The notes: generated by a model not told the origin, from the sequence alone. 40,719 nt of DNA from an uncultured Rubrobacteraceae bacterium (GCA_902806075.1 CADCVG010000034.1:1-40719); one strand, 5' to 3'; shown: positions 7,575 through 17,914, counted from the first letter of the stretch. Numbers and translations are program-made.

Positions 7575-8387
7575 CTACCGGAAGATTCCGCGAAACAACA
7601 GTCCGCCGCCTATCATCAGGACGCCCGCGCCGAGCAACGTGAGAGACATGCCGCCGCCCGTGCTAGGAAGTAGGCCCCTTAGACCGCTGGCAACAACGCC
7701 GCCGGAGGATCCGCCGCTGCTACCGGAACCGCTGTTGTCAGAACCACCGTTATCAGAACCGCCGTTGTCGTCGGGGAAGGAGACGCTGGCCGCGAGGGTC
7801 TTATCCCCGTCGGGCTTGACCGGCCCAAAGTCCTTTATCACTCGGTACTGTGGACCGTTAGCCGTGAACCCCGTCGGCGGACCCTGCACTATCTGCACCG
7901 GCGATATCGTTATCGGCTCCGGCAGACTACCCGGCACGAACTTGGCCACGCTCTGGCTGCCGGTATAGGTGCCGTCTGGAATGTCGTCGGACTCGCCGTC
8001 ATTCCCAGACGCTTGATCAACCGGGCTCCAGGACCTCGTGCAGGCACACTGTCTTGCGGGCGTATGGCTCAACCAGGGAGGGTATGCGCTCGGTGAAAAT
8101 CCGCCGCGGCATCCCGGCTCGGCGCAACGGAACTTCCTAATGAACAGGAGCAGTCGCACTCGCCACCCGCCCCAGGGCAGGTCCGTCACGGTGCGTTGGT
8201 AACGGCTGTGTAACCGCGCCGTTTTTTGACCGCGGACAGGACAAGATGCCGGTAGAGAAGTACTCGCCAGGGTAAGCGAGACGCTCCCGGTCTCGATGGT
8301 AGCGTCTTCGAGCCGGAGGCCGGAGGCTCTGGGTAGCAGGGACATGGCAACTTCGATGTTCTTTTCATGCCCTGCTTTGTAGATCAT
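7575..8387 (-). pseudogene. Chimeric ORF: ISL3-family transposase N-terminus fused to the C-terminus of an LPSTG-anchored surface protein
   Basis: N-terminus CPVRGQKTARLHSRYQRTVTDLPWGGWRVRLLLFIRKFRC (zf-ISL3-like); C-terminus GLLPSTGGG-hydrophobic-RGIFR sorting signal. Confidence 0.75.
8030..8387 (-). mobile_element. ISL3-family transposase remnant
   Basis: zf-ISL3-like N-terminus; after one frameshift continues RRIFTERIPSLVEPYARKTVCLHEVLEPG. Confidence 0.75.
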
Positions 8388-8475
8388 GGCCCCACCCTGT
8401 TACACCAAAAGCAGCGGAGAGCCATACTAAAGGGTTAATCCCAGTCCGCAACTTCACCCCAAGTACGCGTCTGTC

Positions 8476-9528
8476 CTAGACTCCCGTCGGTGGGCTCGTG
8501 ACGGTGCGGCGCTCGATCTCCTTGCGCACGACTGGGGCGACCTCGGTACCAAGCAGTTCGATAGCGCGCATGACCTTATCGTGCGGCATCGGACCAATGC
8601 TGAGCTGGGCGAGGAAGCGCTGATGGCCGAAGATCTCGTGCTGGAAGAGGATCTTCTCGACGACCTCTTGGGGACTGCCTACCGCCAGCGCGCCGCGCGG
8701 TGAGCGCAGTTGGTCGAACTGCTGGCGGCTCATGGGCCCCCAGCCGCGCTCCCGTCCTATCCTGTCCATCATGAGGGCGAACGGCCCGTAGCTCTCGTCG
8801 GCGGCCTGTTGAGAGGTCTCCGCGAGGTAGGCGGGCGAGTTGATGCCCACCGGTAGATGCGCCGGGTCGTGTCCGGCCTGGCGTGCCGCCCCGCGGTAGA
8901 GTTCGACCAGAGGCGCGAAACGCTCGGCCGCGCCACCGATGATGCCAACCGCCAGCGGCAGGCCGAGCGTGCCGGCGCGTACGAAAGACTGCGGGCTGCC
9001 GCCAACGGCGATCCAGACCGGCAACGGGTTCTGAACCGGACGCGGGTAGACGCCCAAGTCGTCCAGCGCAGCGCGGTGGTTGCCCGTCCAGGTAATCCGC
9101 TCGGAGTCGCGAAGCTTCAGCAGCAGGTCGAGCTTCTCAGCGAACAGTTCATCGTAGTCGCCGAGATCATAGCCGAACAGCGGGAAGGACTCGATAAACG
9201 AGCCGCGGCCGGGCATGATCTCCGCCCGGCCGCCGGACAGGAGGTCGAGGATGGCGAAGTCCTGGAAGACGCGGACCGGGTCGTCCGAGCTCAGCACGGT
9301 GACCGCGCTGGTCAGGCGGATGTTCTTCGTGCGCTCGGCGGCCGCGGCGAGTACGACAGCCGGCGCGGAGACGGCAAAATCGGGGCGGTGGTGCTCTCCA
9401 ATGCCGAACACGTCCAGCCCAACCTCGTCGGCCAGCGAGATCTCGTCGAGGAGGTCGCGCAGACGCGGCGCGGCGCTGCGCGCCGTGCTGTCGGGTACCT
9501 CGCCGAAGCTGTAGACGCCGAGTTCCAT
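8476..9528 (-). CDS. Luciferase-like (LLM class) flavin-dependent oxidoreductase
   Basis: [43 protein letters not shown]. Confidence 0.9.
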   Translation of the reverse strand: MELGVYSFGEVPDSTARSAAPRLRDLLDEISLADEVGLDVFGIGEHHRPDFAVSAPAVVLAAAAERTKNIRLTSAVTVLSSDDPVRVFQDFAILDLLSGGRAEIMPGRGSFIESFPLFGYDLGDYDELFAEKLDLLLKLRDSERITWTGNHRAALDDLGVYPRPVQNPLPVWIAVGGSPQSFVRAGTLGLPLAVGIIGGAAERFAPLVELYRGAARQAGHDPAHLPVGINSPAYLAETSQQAADESYGPFALMMDRIGRERGWGPMSRQQFDQLRSPRGALAVGSPQEVVEKILFQHEIFGHQRFLAQLSIGPMPHDKVMRAIELLGTEVAPVVRKEIERRTVTSPPTGV

Positions 9529-9995
9529 AATTAGTTCCTTTCGAGTCTAGATTCGTTGCAGGCAGGCGTGTGGGGACGGTTGATGGCTTATACACGTCAC
9601 AGTACCATCACAGGAACTCTGTACGATAGCGTGCCGAGGATGGAGGGCTTTTCGGCTCTACACGGTTTCCGTTGCGAGTTTTTCATCTCATTTCAGCCAG
9701 GTCCCTACCCGCGCTCGTCTATCCCGCCCAATACTCTTCACGGGAACCACGTTCTGGTGAGAGTTTCTCAAAGGAGCTGCAGGATGAGGACTTTTACCGC
9801 CACTGTAAACTCCACATTGCGCCGGCGCCCGACCGAAGGAGTAAATCTCGACAGGAGGTTTAGGTAACCTTCCATCGAAGTTACGGGTCAAGCTTAAGCG
9901 ATGTTTACTTCGGGGCGCTTCACGTTGTGCGCACCGCCCTGGCGTGCGTGAATTGGTCTCGACTTCTACCGCTGCCCAATGAAAGGACCTAAAGA

Positions 9996-10184
9996 ATGCC
10001 GATCGATAAGCCTAAGGAGCGGAGCTTCGTACTCGAGTGTGTTTGCAGAGAGAGGCTTGTCGTCTCCGGCCGAGAGGAAGACTGGCGCTCGCGCAACCCC
10101 GTCTTCAGGTGCGAGTGCGGGGAGAGCCTCACCCTTGCTGCCGGCAAGGATGTCGGCGAAGAAGGGTTCCTCGACGCCGGATAG
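9996..10184 (+). CDS. Small Cys-containing protein related to the 688 and 17937 family
   Basis: LECVCRERLVVSG...FRCECGESLTLAAG. Confidence 0.6.
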   Translation: MPIDKPKERSFVLECVCRERLVVSGREEDWRSRNPVFRCECGESLTLAAGKDVGEEGFLDAG

Positions 10185-10256
10185 CCGCGGTAGAGAGCAG
10201 TGGGGATCGCTTGCCAATCCTTCCCAAGAGTTCGTGGTGAGGTGAGCGGGTTACTC

Positions 10257-10871
10257 CTATACGTTGAGCCACCTAAGCCACCAGGGGTGCTGCGGATTTG
10301 CTGTCCGGTGCATCGCGGCGTTCTCCTCACGGACGTTTCGCTCTTCGGCAACGGCGTCGAGACGGGGTGCTTCGAGCTCGTCTTGCAGGGCCTGGCTGGC
10401 CTCCTCCACGTTGCGCCTCGCCCTGGCAAGCGCGTCCCCGAGGGCTTCCTCGAGCGCGGTGATCCGGCGCTCGGCCTCGCCCTGCGCGGCGCCTGCCTTC
10501 TCCCTCAACCTCGAACCTTCCGCAGCCTTGTCGAAGTCGGCCTCCTCGAAGTCCGCATGGGCCTTTTTCAGCGTCTTCTCCGCCATCTCGATAGTACGTA
10601 TGAGGGTTCCGGACTCAGTCTCTACCTCGGATAAGAGAACTTCATCTTTTTCGTAGTAAGCTTCCCAGAACCGTCTCCCGAGCGAGATCCTCTCGGAGTG
10701 CAACCTGCGCACCTCTGCCTCCGCGTCCTCCAGTCCTACCCGTGCCTTCTCCTTGAGGACCCACCGGCGGCGGTACTCTTGGCGCTCCTCCTCAAGACGC
10801 GCGACGACACTCACGAACTCCGCCCCTATCGCCGCGGCAACCTTCTCCTCCAACGTCTTCTTCCTACTCAT
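10257..10871 (-). CDS. Coiled-coil hypothetical protein
   Basis: Long charged helical ORF; start overlaps the end of the upstream frame (ATGAGTAG). Confidence 0.6.
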   Translation of the reverse strand: MSRKKTLEEKVAAAIGAEFVSVVARLEEERQEYRRRWVLKEKARVGLEDAEAEVRRLHSERISLGRRFWEAYYEKDEVLLSEVETESGTLIRTIEMAEKTLKKAHADFEEADFDKAAEGSRLREKAGAAQGEAERRITALEEALGDALARARRNVEEASQALQDELEAPRLDAVAEERNVREENAAMHRTANPQHPWWLRWLNV

Positions 10872-10950
10872 CAGCCGCCCCTACCTCCCATCGGCCCCCC
10901 TTCATCCGGTCTATCTCAAGCTCCCTGCGCAACCTCTCCGCCTGATCCCG

Positions 10951-11322
10951 CTATCGGTCGGACCTGCTACGTTCGCGATCCGCCCTGTCGCGCTTCCGGT
11001 CGGCCCGCTCTCGCTCCGCGTGCAGCTCGGCCAACAGGCGCTTCTTCTCGTAACGCCATGCCAGCTCTTCGTCCGTCTGTCCCACGGGCTCGAAGCCTTG
11101 CAGGGAGGCCTTGGCGATCTTCCAGCGGCCGTTGAGCGGGTTCAACTTGGCCTCTACCTCCCCTGTCTCTAGCCACTCCAGGACGCTTCGTAGGGGCACA
11201 TGAAGGAGCCGGGCGATCTCCAAAAGCGTGTAGAAGTCTCTCTTTGGTTCTACCTCAGAAAGAGTCCTTTCACCAAACCTTTCGCCCCCGGTACTCAAGA
11301 ACCGAACAACCTCTGCCTGCAT
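10951..11322 (-). CDS. wHTH (MerR/excisionase-like) protein with coiled-coil tail; frame continues past an amber codon to 10864
   Basis: DFYTLLEIARLLHVPLRSVLEWLETGEVEAKLNPLNGRWKIAKASL. Confidence 0.65.
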   Translation of the reverse strand: MQAEVVRFLSTGGERFGERTLSEVEPKRDFYTLLEIARLLHVPLRSVLEWLETGEVEAKLNPLNGRWKIAKASLQGFEPVGQTDEELAWRYEKKRLLAELHAERERADRKRDRADRERSRSDR

Positions 11323-11550
11323 GAGCTACGTCCTCCCGTCTGGGCTCCCTAATCATCAGGCTGTGGTGCCTCTTTCTCAACCCTATAGAGGATCTCGACG
11401 GGGCTCTTAGAGTCGTATGAGGTCTCTAGAGCTAGTATAAGCCTGGTGTGAACCTATTTTTCCGGAGAGCACCCAGTTGTCGCTTATGCCCACGGTGACT
11501 CGCTGCCATCACCATACGTGACAAGCGTACACTCGGACGAGAGCAGACGT

Positions 11551-13602
11551 TCAACGAATATTCACCACGCCGTGGCGCAAGGCGAACACCAGTGCCTGCA
11601 GCCTCGAGTGCATCCTCAATTTGGCCAGTATGCTTGCCATGTGGTTGCGCTCCGTGCGGAGACTTATGTTGAGTTGCTCGGCGATCTCCTTACCATCGAG
11701 GCCGTCGGCTAGTGCCTTGAGCACCTCCCTTTCGCGGGGGGTGAGTTGGGCTATGGCCTGGCGAGCCTCTTGCTCCTGCTCCCTGCGAGAGCTCGCGAAC
11801 CGGAGTAGTTCCACGACCTCTTCCAATGGCAGCAGCGAATCGCCCGCCCTAAGGCGGCGCACGGCTTCCACGACCTCGTCTATTCCAGCCGACTTGTGAA
11901 GCACCCCGGCGGCCCCGGACTCTACCGCCCGGGCGATCTCCGCGCGGTCGAAGTAGGCGCTCAGGACGAGCGCCATCGCGTGCGGGTTGGCATCGCGCAT
12001 CTCCTTGATCAGATCCCCGCCGTAGCCATCCGTCAGGTTCAGATCGACGATCGCCACGTCCACCCCATCGAGCATCGTACGCGCCTCGGCCAGGGATCCA
12101 GCCTGCCCCACGACGGTGAACCCCGGCTCCCGGTCGAACAGGGCCGCTACCGCCTGCCGGAGAGAGGCGTGATCCTCGACGAGCAGGATACGAATCTCTT
12201 CTAGCTCTTCCCGGTCTTTTCTCAAGGCTAACTCGAACCTTACCGTCGTGCCTTCGCCGGGCTCGCTCCTGATCTCCAGGTCTCCCCCCAATGCACGGGC
12301 TCGCTCCCGCATCCCCACTACACCTATCCCGCCATCTACCTCCGATGGATCGAATCCTCGCCCATCATCTGAAACTTCGGCCCAGAGCTTGCCCCCGGAA
12401 GCCCCCACCGCAACCCGAACGCGGCGAGCATCAGAATGGCGCCGGACATTGACCAACGCCTCGCGCACTATGCGCACGAGCTCCACCTCCGTCTCCTTGG
12501 GCAGCGGCGGGAGGAAGCCTTCAATCGACAGCTCTATCTCGCGCTCCGGTGAACTCTGGCGGTTCAGCTTCACGAGCCCCTCGAGTAGCTCGGTGAGCGT
12601 CTGCTCCCGGTCCTCCCCCAGGCGCAGGTCATGGATCGCGCCGTGCAGCCCCTGTCCCGTCCGCATAAGCGCGCTGGCCGCCCGCTCCAGCCGGTGCCCC
12701 AGCTCCGGTTCCCTGGAGGTCGCCTGGACGAACTGAACCTCCGCCAGCGCGTAGGTCAGGTCCTGCAAAGCCTCGTCGTGGAGGTCGCGAGCCAACCGGC
12801 GACGCTCTGCTTCCCGAACCTCGCGCAGCTTCTCCTCCGCCTCCTTGCGCTCGGTCACGTCACGGGAGTTGACTACTATCCCCCTCACCACCGGATCGTC
12901 CAGTAGGTTATTGACAATCGCTTCGAGATAGCGCCAGGAACCATCCACGTGACGGGCCCTCACCTCCACCGGCCCACCGATCCCAGAGTTCTTCGTTATG
13001 TCGATAAATATGCTTCGCACTCGCCCGAGATCGTCAGAATGAATGTAGTCGAAAACACTCTCTCCGATCAGATCTTCGGGCAGATAACCCAGCACGCGTT
13101 CGATAGAGGGAGACTCATAGCATATGGTGCCCTCCACATCGAGGACCGTGATGACGTCCGAGCCGTTCTGCACGAGAGAGCGAAAGCGCTTCTCGCTCTC
13201 CCCGAGTATCCTCAGCGTCCGCGTGAAAACGTAGCGGATAGAGCGCTCCAGCAGAGGCGCGTCGATCTGGCCCTTAACCAGATAATCCGCCGCCCCAGCC
13301 TGCATCGCTTCCAGGTCCACCTCGCGGTCACCCTGACCGGTTAGCAAGATGATCGGAGTTTTGCAACCTCTCCCTGAAGCCTCACGCAATAGCTCCAACC
13401 CGCTGCGTTCTCCGAGGCGGTAATCGAGAAGACAAACATCGTGCTCTTCGCGTTCGATCGCTCTCAGGGCGTCGTCGTAGTCGATCACCCACTCGAGCTC
13501 GAACCTCTCCATCTCGGAGAGCAAGTCGCGGATTATTACGTAGTCGTCCTCGTCGTCCTCGACGAGGAGTACCCTCAGACGAGGGTTGTCCAAGTTATCC
13601 AT
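11551..13602 (-). CDS. Single-chain two-component protein: REC-PAS-HisKA_3-HATPase-REC-LuxR HTH
   Basis: VLLVEDDEDDYV...LLDYRLG; PAS; RRLARDLHDEALQDLTYAL; DDGRGF/GVVGMRERARALGG; ILLVEDHASLRQ...IVDLNL; LTPREREVLKALADGLDGKEIAEQLNISLRTERNHMASILAKL. Confidence 0.92.
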   Translation of the reverse strand: MDNLDNPRLRVLLVEDDEDDYVIIRDLLSEMERFELEWVIDYDDALRAIEREEHDVCLLDYRLGERSGLELLREASGRGCKTPIILLTGQGDREVDLEAMQAGAADYLVKGQIDAPLLERSIRYVFTRTLRILGESEKRFRSLVQNGSDVITVLDVEGTICYESPSIERVLGYLPEDLIGESVFDYIHSDDLGRVRSIFIDITKNSGIGGPVEVRARHVDGSWRYLEAIVNNLLDDPVVRGIVVNSRDVTERKEAEEKLREVREAERRRLARDLHDEALQDLTYALAEVQFVQATSREPELGHRLERAASALMRTGQGLHGAIHDLRLGEDREQTLTELLEGLVKLNRQSSPEREIELSIEGFLPPLPKETEVELVRIVREALVNVRRHSDARRVRVAVGASGGKLWAEVSDDGRGFDPSEVDGGIGVVGMRERARALGGDLEIRSEPGEGTTVRFELALRKDREELEEIRILLVEDHASLRQAVAALFDREPGFTVVGQAGSLAEARTMLDGVDVAIVDLNLTDGYGGDLIKEMRDANPHAMALVLSAYFDRAEIARAVESGAAGVLHKSAGIDEVVEAVRRLRAGDSLLPLEEVVELLRFASSRREQEQEARQAIAQLTPREREVLKALADGLDGKEIAEQLNISLRTERNHMASILAKLRMHSRLQALVFALRHGVVNIR

Positions 13603-13753
13603 CTACTTGCGGTAAACCGTCGGTAAGACATTTTAGTAGTTCGTTACGTAGAGTTATATAGTCGGCACAAAGAGCCGAAAGCTTTAGCGCGTTCACCTCC
13701 GAAGGGCCGCCAGGTCCACCATCCTTGCCCCAGGTAGATAGCCCGGTATCCAT

Positions 13754-14206
13754 CTAACGCTCTATCTTACCGGGCGGAAGCGTGATCAGTTCGAACCAGT
13801 ATCCTCCCAGAGTCTTCATCGTCTCTATCAACGACCCGAAACTACTGGGCTTGACTATGAACGAGTTGGCTCCTAAATCGTAGGCGCGTACGATATCCTC
13901 CTCCGCCTTCGAGGTCGTCAGAACCACTATAGGAATGCGCCTCAACTCAGGGGTCGCTTTGATCTCCTCAAGCGCCTGGTGCCCGCTCTTCCCGGGCATC
14001 TTCAGGTCTAGTAAGATCAGATCAGGATGCGGCGAGTTGCTCGGTTCGCTGTACCTACCACGGCGATGAAGGTAATTCATTAGTTCTTCGCCATCCTCGA
14101 CCAGGCGCAGATCGACCGTCAGACGCCCCTCTTCCAGGGCATCCCTGACAAGTAAGCGATCATCCGGATCGTCATCGGCCAGCAGTAGCGTGGTGATCAA
14201 CTCCAC
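13754..14206 (-). CDS. Single-domain (Rcp1-like) response regulator
   Basis: LLLADDDPDDRLLVRDAL...LILLDLKMPGKSGHQAL...VVLTTS...FIVKP. Confidence 0.92.
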   Translation of the reverse strand: MELITTLLLADDDPDDRLLVRDALEEGRLTVDLRLVEDGEELMNYLHRRGRYSEPSNSPHPDLILLDLKMPGKSGHQALEEIKATPELRRIPIVVLTTSKAEEDIVRAYDLGANSFIVKPSSFGSLIETMKTLGGYWFELITLPPGKIER

Positions 14207-17200
14207 CCCTCTTGTGGGTTCCGCTCGGACTTCTTGAAGGGCAGTGTAACGATGAACGTGGCCCCCCGCCCGGGGGCGCTCCTGGCCGTTATGTCCCCAT
14301 CGTGACGCTCGACTACCTTGCGGCAGATCGCTAACCCCATGCCCGTCCCCTCGTAGACCGCGCGGCCGTGCAGACGTTGAAAGGGGACAAAGATTCGCTC
14401 AAGGTACTTTTCATCGAAGCCTATGCCGTTGTCCTCGACGATGATCTGGCAAACTCCGCCCTCCGCCGGTCCCCCACTTAGCTCTCCTCCTCGTTTCTGC
14501 GAGAGCCTGCCATAAACCTTGACGACCGGTGTCTCCTTCTCTCGGTGAAACTTTACGGCATTGCCGATCAGGTTCTGCAGCAACTGCCGCATCTGCAGCC
14601 GGTCGGCCTCGACGGTCGGCAGCCCACTCACCTCTACCCGGCCCCCTGACTGATCTATGGACGCCTCCAGGTCGGAGACGACATCCTGGGCCACCTCGTT
14701 GAGGTCGACCGGGGTGAAGGGTTGTGCCCTGGTCGTGACCCGCGAGAGGGTGAGCAAGTCGTCGATCAGGTCCTGCATCCGTGCCGCGGCACCCTCCATC
14801 CGCTCCAGGTAGTCACGCCCCTGCTTGCCTAGAACCTCGCCGTACTTGGCATCAAGGCGATCGGCGAAGGTGCGGACCTTGCGCAGCGGCTCCTGCAGAT
14901 CGTGCGAAGCTACGTAGGCGAAGTCTTGGAGATCTCGGTTGCTCCGGTTCAGCCTTGCGGCGTAAGCCCTCAAATTTTCCTCGGCCCGCTTACGCTCGAT
15001 ACCCTGGGCCATCGTGCCGGCAACCGACGCCAGCACGTTGATCGTAGCTTCCGCGAGTCGTTCCCTGGTAAAGATCGCCAGCACCCCTACCAACCGGTCT
15101 TCGATAACCAGCGGGTAGCCGGCGAAAGCGACCATTCCTTCCTGCTCCGCCCACTCCTTGTCGTGGACGTGGGGGTCGCCCAGAACGTCGTTGGTCAGGT
15201 GCGGCCGGCGCTCCCGGGCGATGAGACCGATCTTGTACTGTCCGACGGGCACGCGGCTATGGGGTCCATCAAGGTGAGTGTACATCCCCGCGCTGGCCCA
15301 CAGCTCCAGCACGTCCTCTTCTTCGTTCAAAGTCCAGACGCGAGCGAACGCTGCGCCCAAGCGACGGACCATACTCTCCATGCACCGCTGCAGCATGCTC
15401 TGCAAGGTGCCGCCTTCGGCGAGAGCGGCGTTCACTTCTGACCGCAACGCTGCTCGGCTTGCCTGCCTGGCCTTCTCCTCCTCTGCCTCCTTGCGCTCGG
15501 TAATATCTTGAACGGTGCCGATCAAACGCAAAGATTTTTCCCCCTGCCTGCGGACGACCTTGACCTGCCGATATACCCACCGCACCATACCGTCAGGTCG
15601 GACTATACGATGCTCGAAGCCGTAGGGTTTGTCCTGGTGAAAGGCCTGGTCGATGGCCCTTCTTAGCAAATGTCTGTCCTCTGGATGGAAAATCTCCGTC
15701 ACCGTATCGAGGGTGGGGGCTATCACCCCAGGCTCCAGGCCGTAGATGCGATAGGTCTCGTCTGACCACCATACCTGGCCGGTCTTTGCATCCCATTCCC
15801 AGTTGCCCAGGTGGGCGATGCTCTGGGCCTCTGCTAGCGTAGCCTCGCTTCTGCGCAGGTCTTCCTCGGCCTTCTTACGTTCGGTTATGTCGGAGAAGAT
15901 AACCACCGTGCCGGTAACTTCCCCGTTCTCGTGGATGGGGGCGCTTGTGTACTCGATGGGGAAGCTCGTACCGTCCTTGCGCCAGAATACCTCATCGTTT
16001 ATCTGGTGGACAGCTCCATCCTGGAGCGCCGTGTAGATAGGGCACTCTTCTCTGGGATAAGTGCTGCCATCAGGATGAGAGTGGTGGATGAGGTCGTGCT
16101 GACACCGACCGATGAGCTCCTCGAGTTCATACCCGAGCATAGCCGCCGCCGCCGGATTGGCAAATCTGGTCCTTCCTTGCCGGTCCAAGCCAAAGATCCC
16201 TTCTCCGGCAGAGTTCAGGATCAACTCGCTCTGACGACTAAGCCGTTCGTGCTCCTCTTCTGCTCTCTTGCGCTGGGTGATGTCCATAGCGACGCCGATG
16301 ACGTCCGCCACTTCGCCGCTCTCTCCCAAGAGGACGGGAGAAAACCACGTCTCGAAGATCAGCCCGGCCGTCTCTACGATCACGCTGAACTCCTCGCCGG
16401 CGAGCGCGCGGCGGATAGCCTCCACGATCCGCGGCACCTCTCGATACACCTCGAAGGCCGACAATCCCACTAACTGGCCTGGTTCGAGCCCCAGGGCTTT
16501 TAGACCCTTGCCCTCGGACAGCGTGAAGACACCCTCGCAGTCCAACGCGAACAGGACGACGGGCGCATTGGTGACGATGCTGCGCAGACGCTCCTCGCTT
16601 CTCCGCAGCGCCTCCTGTGCTTGCTTGCGCTCCATGAACTGGCCGATCTGGCTGCCGATGTTCGACATCATCTGGAGGACTTCTCCGTCAGGTTCCTGGA
16701 TCTCCTGACCGTAGAAGCCCAAAACCCCCAGGACCTCCCCTCCGAGGAGGATCGGAAAAGCAACTGCCCCGCGCAGCCCCGCCTTTGCGGCAACGGATGC
16801 CCGCGGGAAGTTGGCATCCTCGGCCGCGTCGATGATCCAGGCAGGCTCGCCGCTCTCCCAGACGCGACCGTGCAGCCCCACGCCGCGGGAGAAGGTGTGC
16901 TGCCGGGCAACCTCGTCGAACTGCGTAAGGTCAACCGAGGGCACGTGCCACGTTCGGACGCGCTGCGGCACGCAAGCCTGCCGGTCGAGGCTCCAGAGCT
17001 CGCCGTACTCCCATCTCAGACTCTCGCAGAGGACCTGAAGGATCCTCGGGGTGGCGTCACCGAGCGTGGCGGACTCCGCCAGTATGCGCGTTACAGCATG
17101 CTGCGCCGCCAAGCGCCGTTCGGCCTCTTTGCGCTCGGTGATGTTGCGGGCGATCGTCGAGGCCCCCACGACATTGCCCTCTGAATCATTGATCGGGGAC

Positions 17201-17508
17201 ACGGTCAGGGAGATGTCGAGCCGCCGGCCGGCCCTGGTCACATGCACAGTCTCGTAACGTTCGACTCTCTCTCCCTGCCAGACTCTTTCGAGGCTGCTCG
17301 GCACCTCGTCGGGATGCTCAGGCGGGACCAGGATGCTTATGGGTTTGCCCACAGCCTCCTCCGCGGAGTAGCCGTAGAGTTCCTGCGCGCCACGGTTCCA
17401 GATGGTGATGATACCGTCGAGGGTCTTTCCGATTATGGCATCGTCGGAGGAATCCACGATCGCCGCCAGGAACGAGCGTTCCTCCTCGGCCTGCTTACGC
17501 TCGATCAC
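14197..17508 (-). CDS. Multi-PAS/GAF histidine kinase, coupled to the Rcp1-like regulator
   Basis: PAS-GAF-PAS-PAS-PAS-GAF order with repeated DITERK linkers; VASHDLQEPLRKVRTF (HisKA); NLIGNAVKF...GTGMGLAICRKVVERHDG; overlaps downstream REC gene. Confidence 0.92.
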   Translation of the reverse strand: MIERKQAEEERSFLAAIVDSSDDAIIGKTLDGIITIWNRGAQELYGYSAEEAVGKPISILVPPEHPDEVPSSLERVWQGERVERYETVHVTRAGRRLDISLTVSPINDSEGNVVGASTIARNITERKEAERRLAAQHAVTRILAESATLGDATPRILQVLCESLRWEYGELWSLDRQACVPQRVRTWHVPSVDLTQFDEVARQHTFSRGVGLHGRVWESGEPAWIIDAAEDANFPRASVAAKAGLRGAVAFPILLGGEVLGVLGFYGQEIQEPDGEVLQMMSNIGSQIGQFMERKQAQEALRRSEERLRSIVTNAPVVLFALDCEGVFTLSEGKGLKALGLEPGQLVGLSAFEVYREVPRIVEAIRRALAGEEFSVIVETAGLIFETWFSPVLLGESGEVADVIGVAMDITQRKRAEEEHERLSRQSELILNSAGEGIFGLDRQGRTRFANPAAAAMLGYELEELIGRCQHDLIHHSHPDGSTYPREECPIYTALQDGAVHQINDEVFWRKDGTSFPIEYTSAPIHENGEVTGTVVIFSDITERKKAEEDLRRSEATLAEAQSIAHLGNWEWDAKTGQVWWSDETYRIYGLEPGVIAPTLDTVTEIFHPEDRHLLRRAIDQAFHQDKPYGFEHRIVRPDGMVRWVYRQVKVVRRQGEKSLRLIGTVQDITERKEAEEEKARQASRAALRSEVNAALAEGGTLQSMLQRCMESMVRRLGAAFARVWTLNEEEDVLELWASAGMYTHLDGPHSRVPVGQYKIGLIARERRPHLTNDVLGDPHVHDKEWAEQEGMVAFAGYPLVIEDRLVGVLAIFTRERLAEATINVLASVAGTMAQGIERKRAEENLRAYAARLNRSNRDLQDFAYVASHDLQEPLRKVRTFADRLDAKYGEVLGKQGRDYLERMEGAAARMQDLIDDLLTLSRVTTRAQPFTPVDLNEVAQDVVSDLEASIDQSGGRVEVSGLPTVEADRLQMRQLLQNLIGNAVKFHREKETPVVKVYGRLSQKRGGELSGGPAEGGVCQIIVEDNGIGFDEKYLERIFVPFQRLHGRAVYEGTGMGLAICRKVVERHDGDITARSAPGRGATFIVTLPFKKSERNPQEGWS

Positions 17509-17882
17509 GTCGAGATCATCCCCCTCTAGTCATAGCAGAGTATCACCTTCGGCGCCGGGACCGTATGCAAGACGTCGCGGCGTCGAAGATGCGCCGGAGA
17601 AAAGGTAGTGTTTTGTATCGGTCAGAGCCACTCGTGCTAAAGCTCCTCCTCAGGGCGCTGCACGCCTCCTTCGGGGGGCACGCTTTCAATCATACCAGCA
17701 TCTCACGGCGTAACGAACCACGGCAAGTTTCGACCAAACACTCATAGTACTTTGTGACTAGAAAAAGATGGAGCCTTTGTCTCACGAAAATTCGCTGAGT
17801 TTAGGCGATCATATCTCCCAGGCCATCATAGGGCTTCGAACGCTACGCAGAAGTCCCGATGCCCGATGGGGAAAGGGGTGCT

Positions 17883-17914
17883 AATGGCGACTTCGCCAGG
17901 GTCGCCATTGGCGA
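17883..17914 (+). promoter_or_regulatory. Leader with four alternating TGGCGA/TCGCCA units (mutually exclusive hairpins)
   Basis: AATGGCGAC(17883-17891)...GTCGCCATT(17901-17909) 9-bp perfect stem, plus a further TCGCCA inside and TGGCGA after it. Confidence 0.55.

Noticed and set aside
8857-9534. 225-aa plus-strand ORF
   Set aside because: Antisense to the flavin-dependent oxidoreductase.
9919-9952. Hairpin TTCACG...CGTGAA upstream of 9996
   Set aside because: Only six terminal pairs with a bulged interior; too weak to separate from chance at this GC content.
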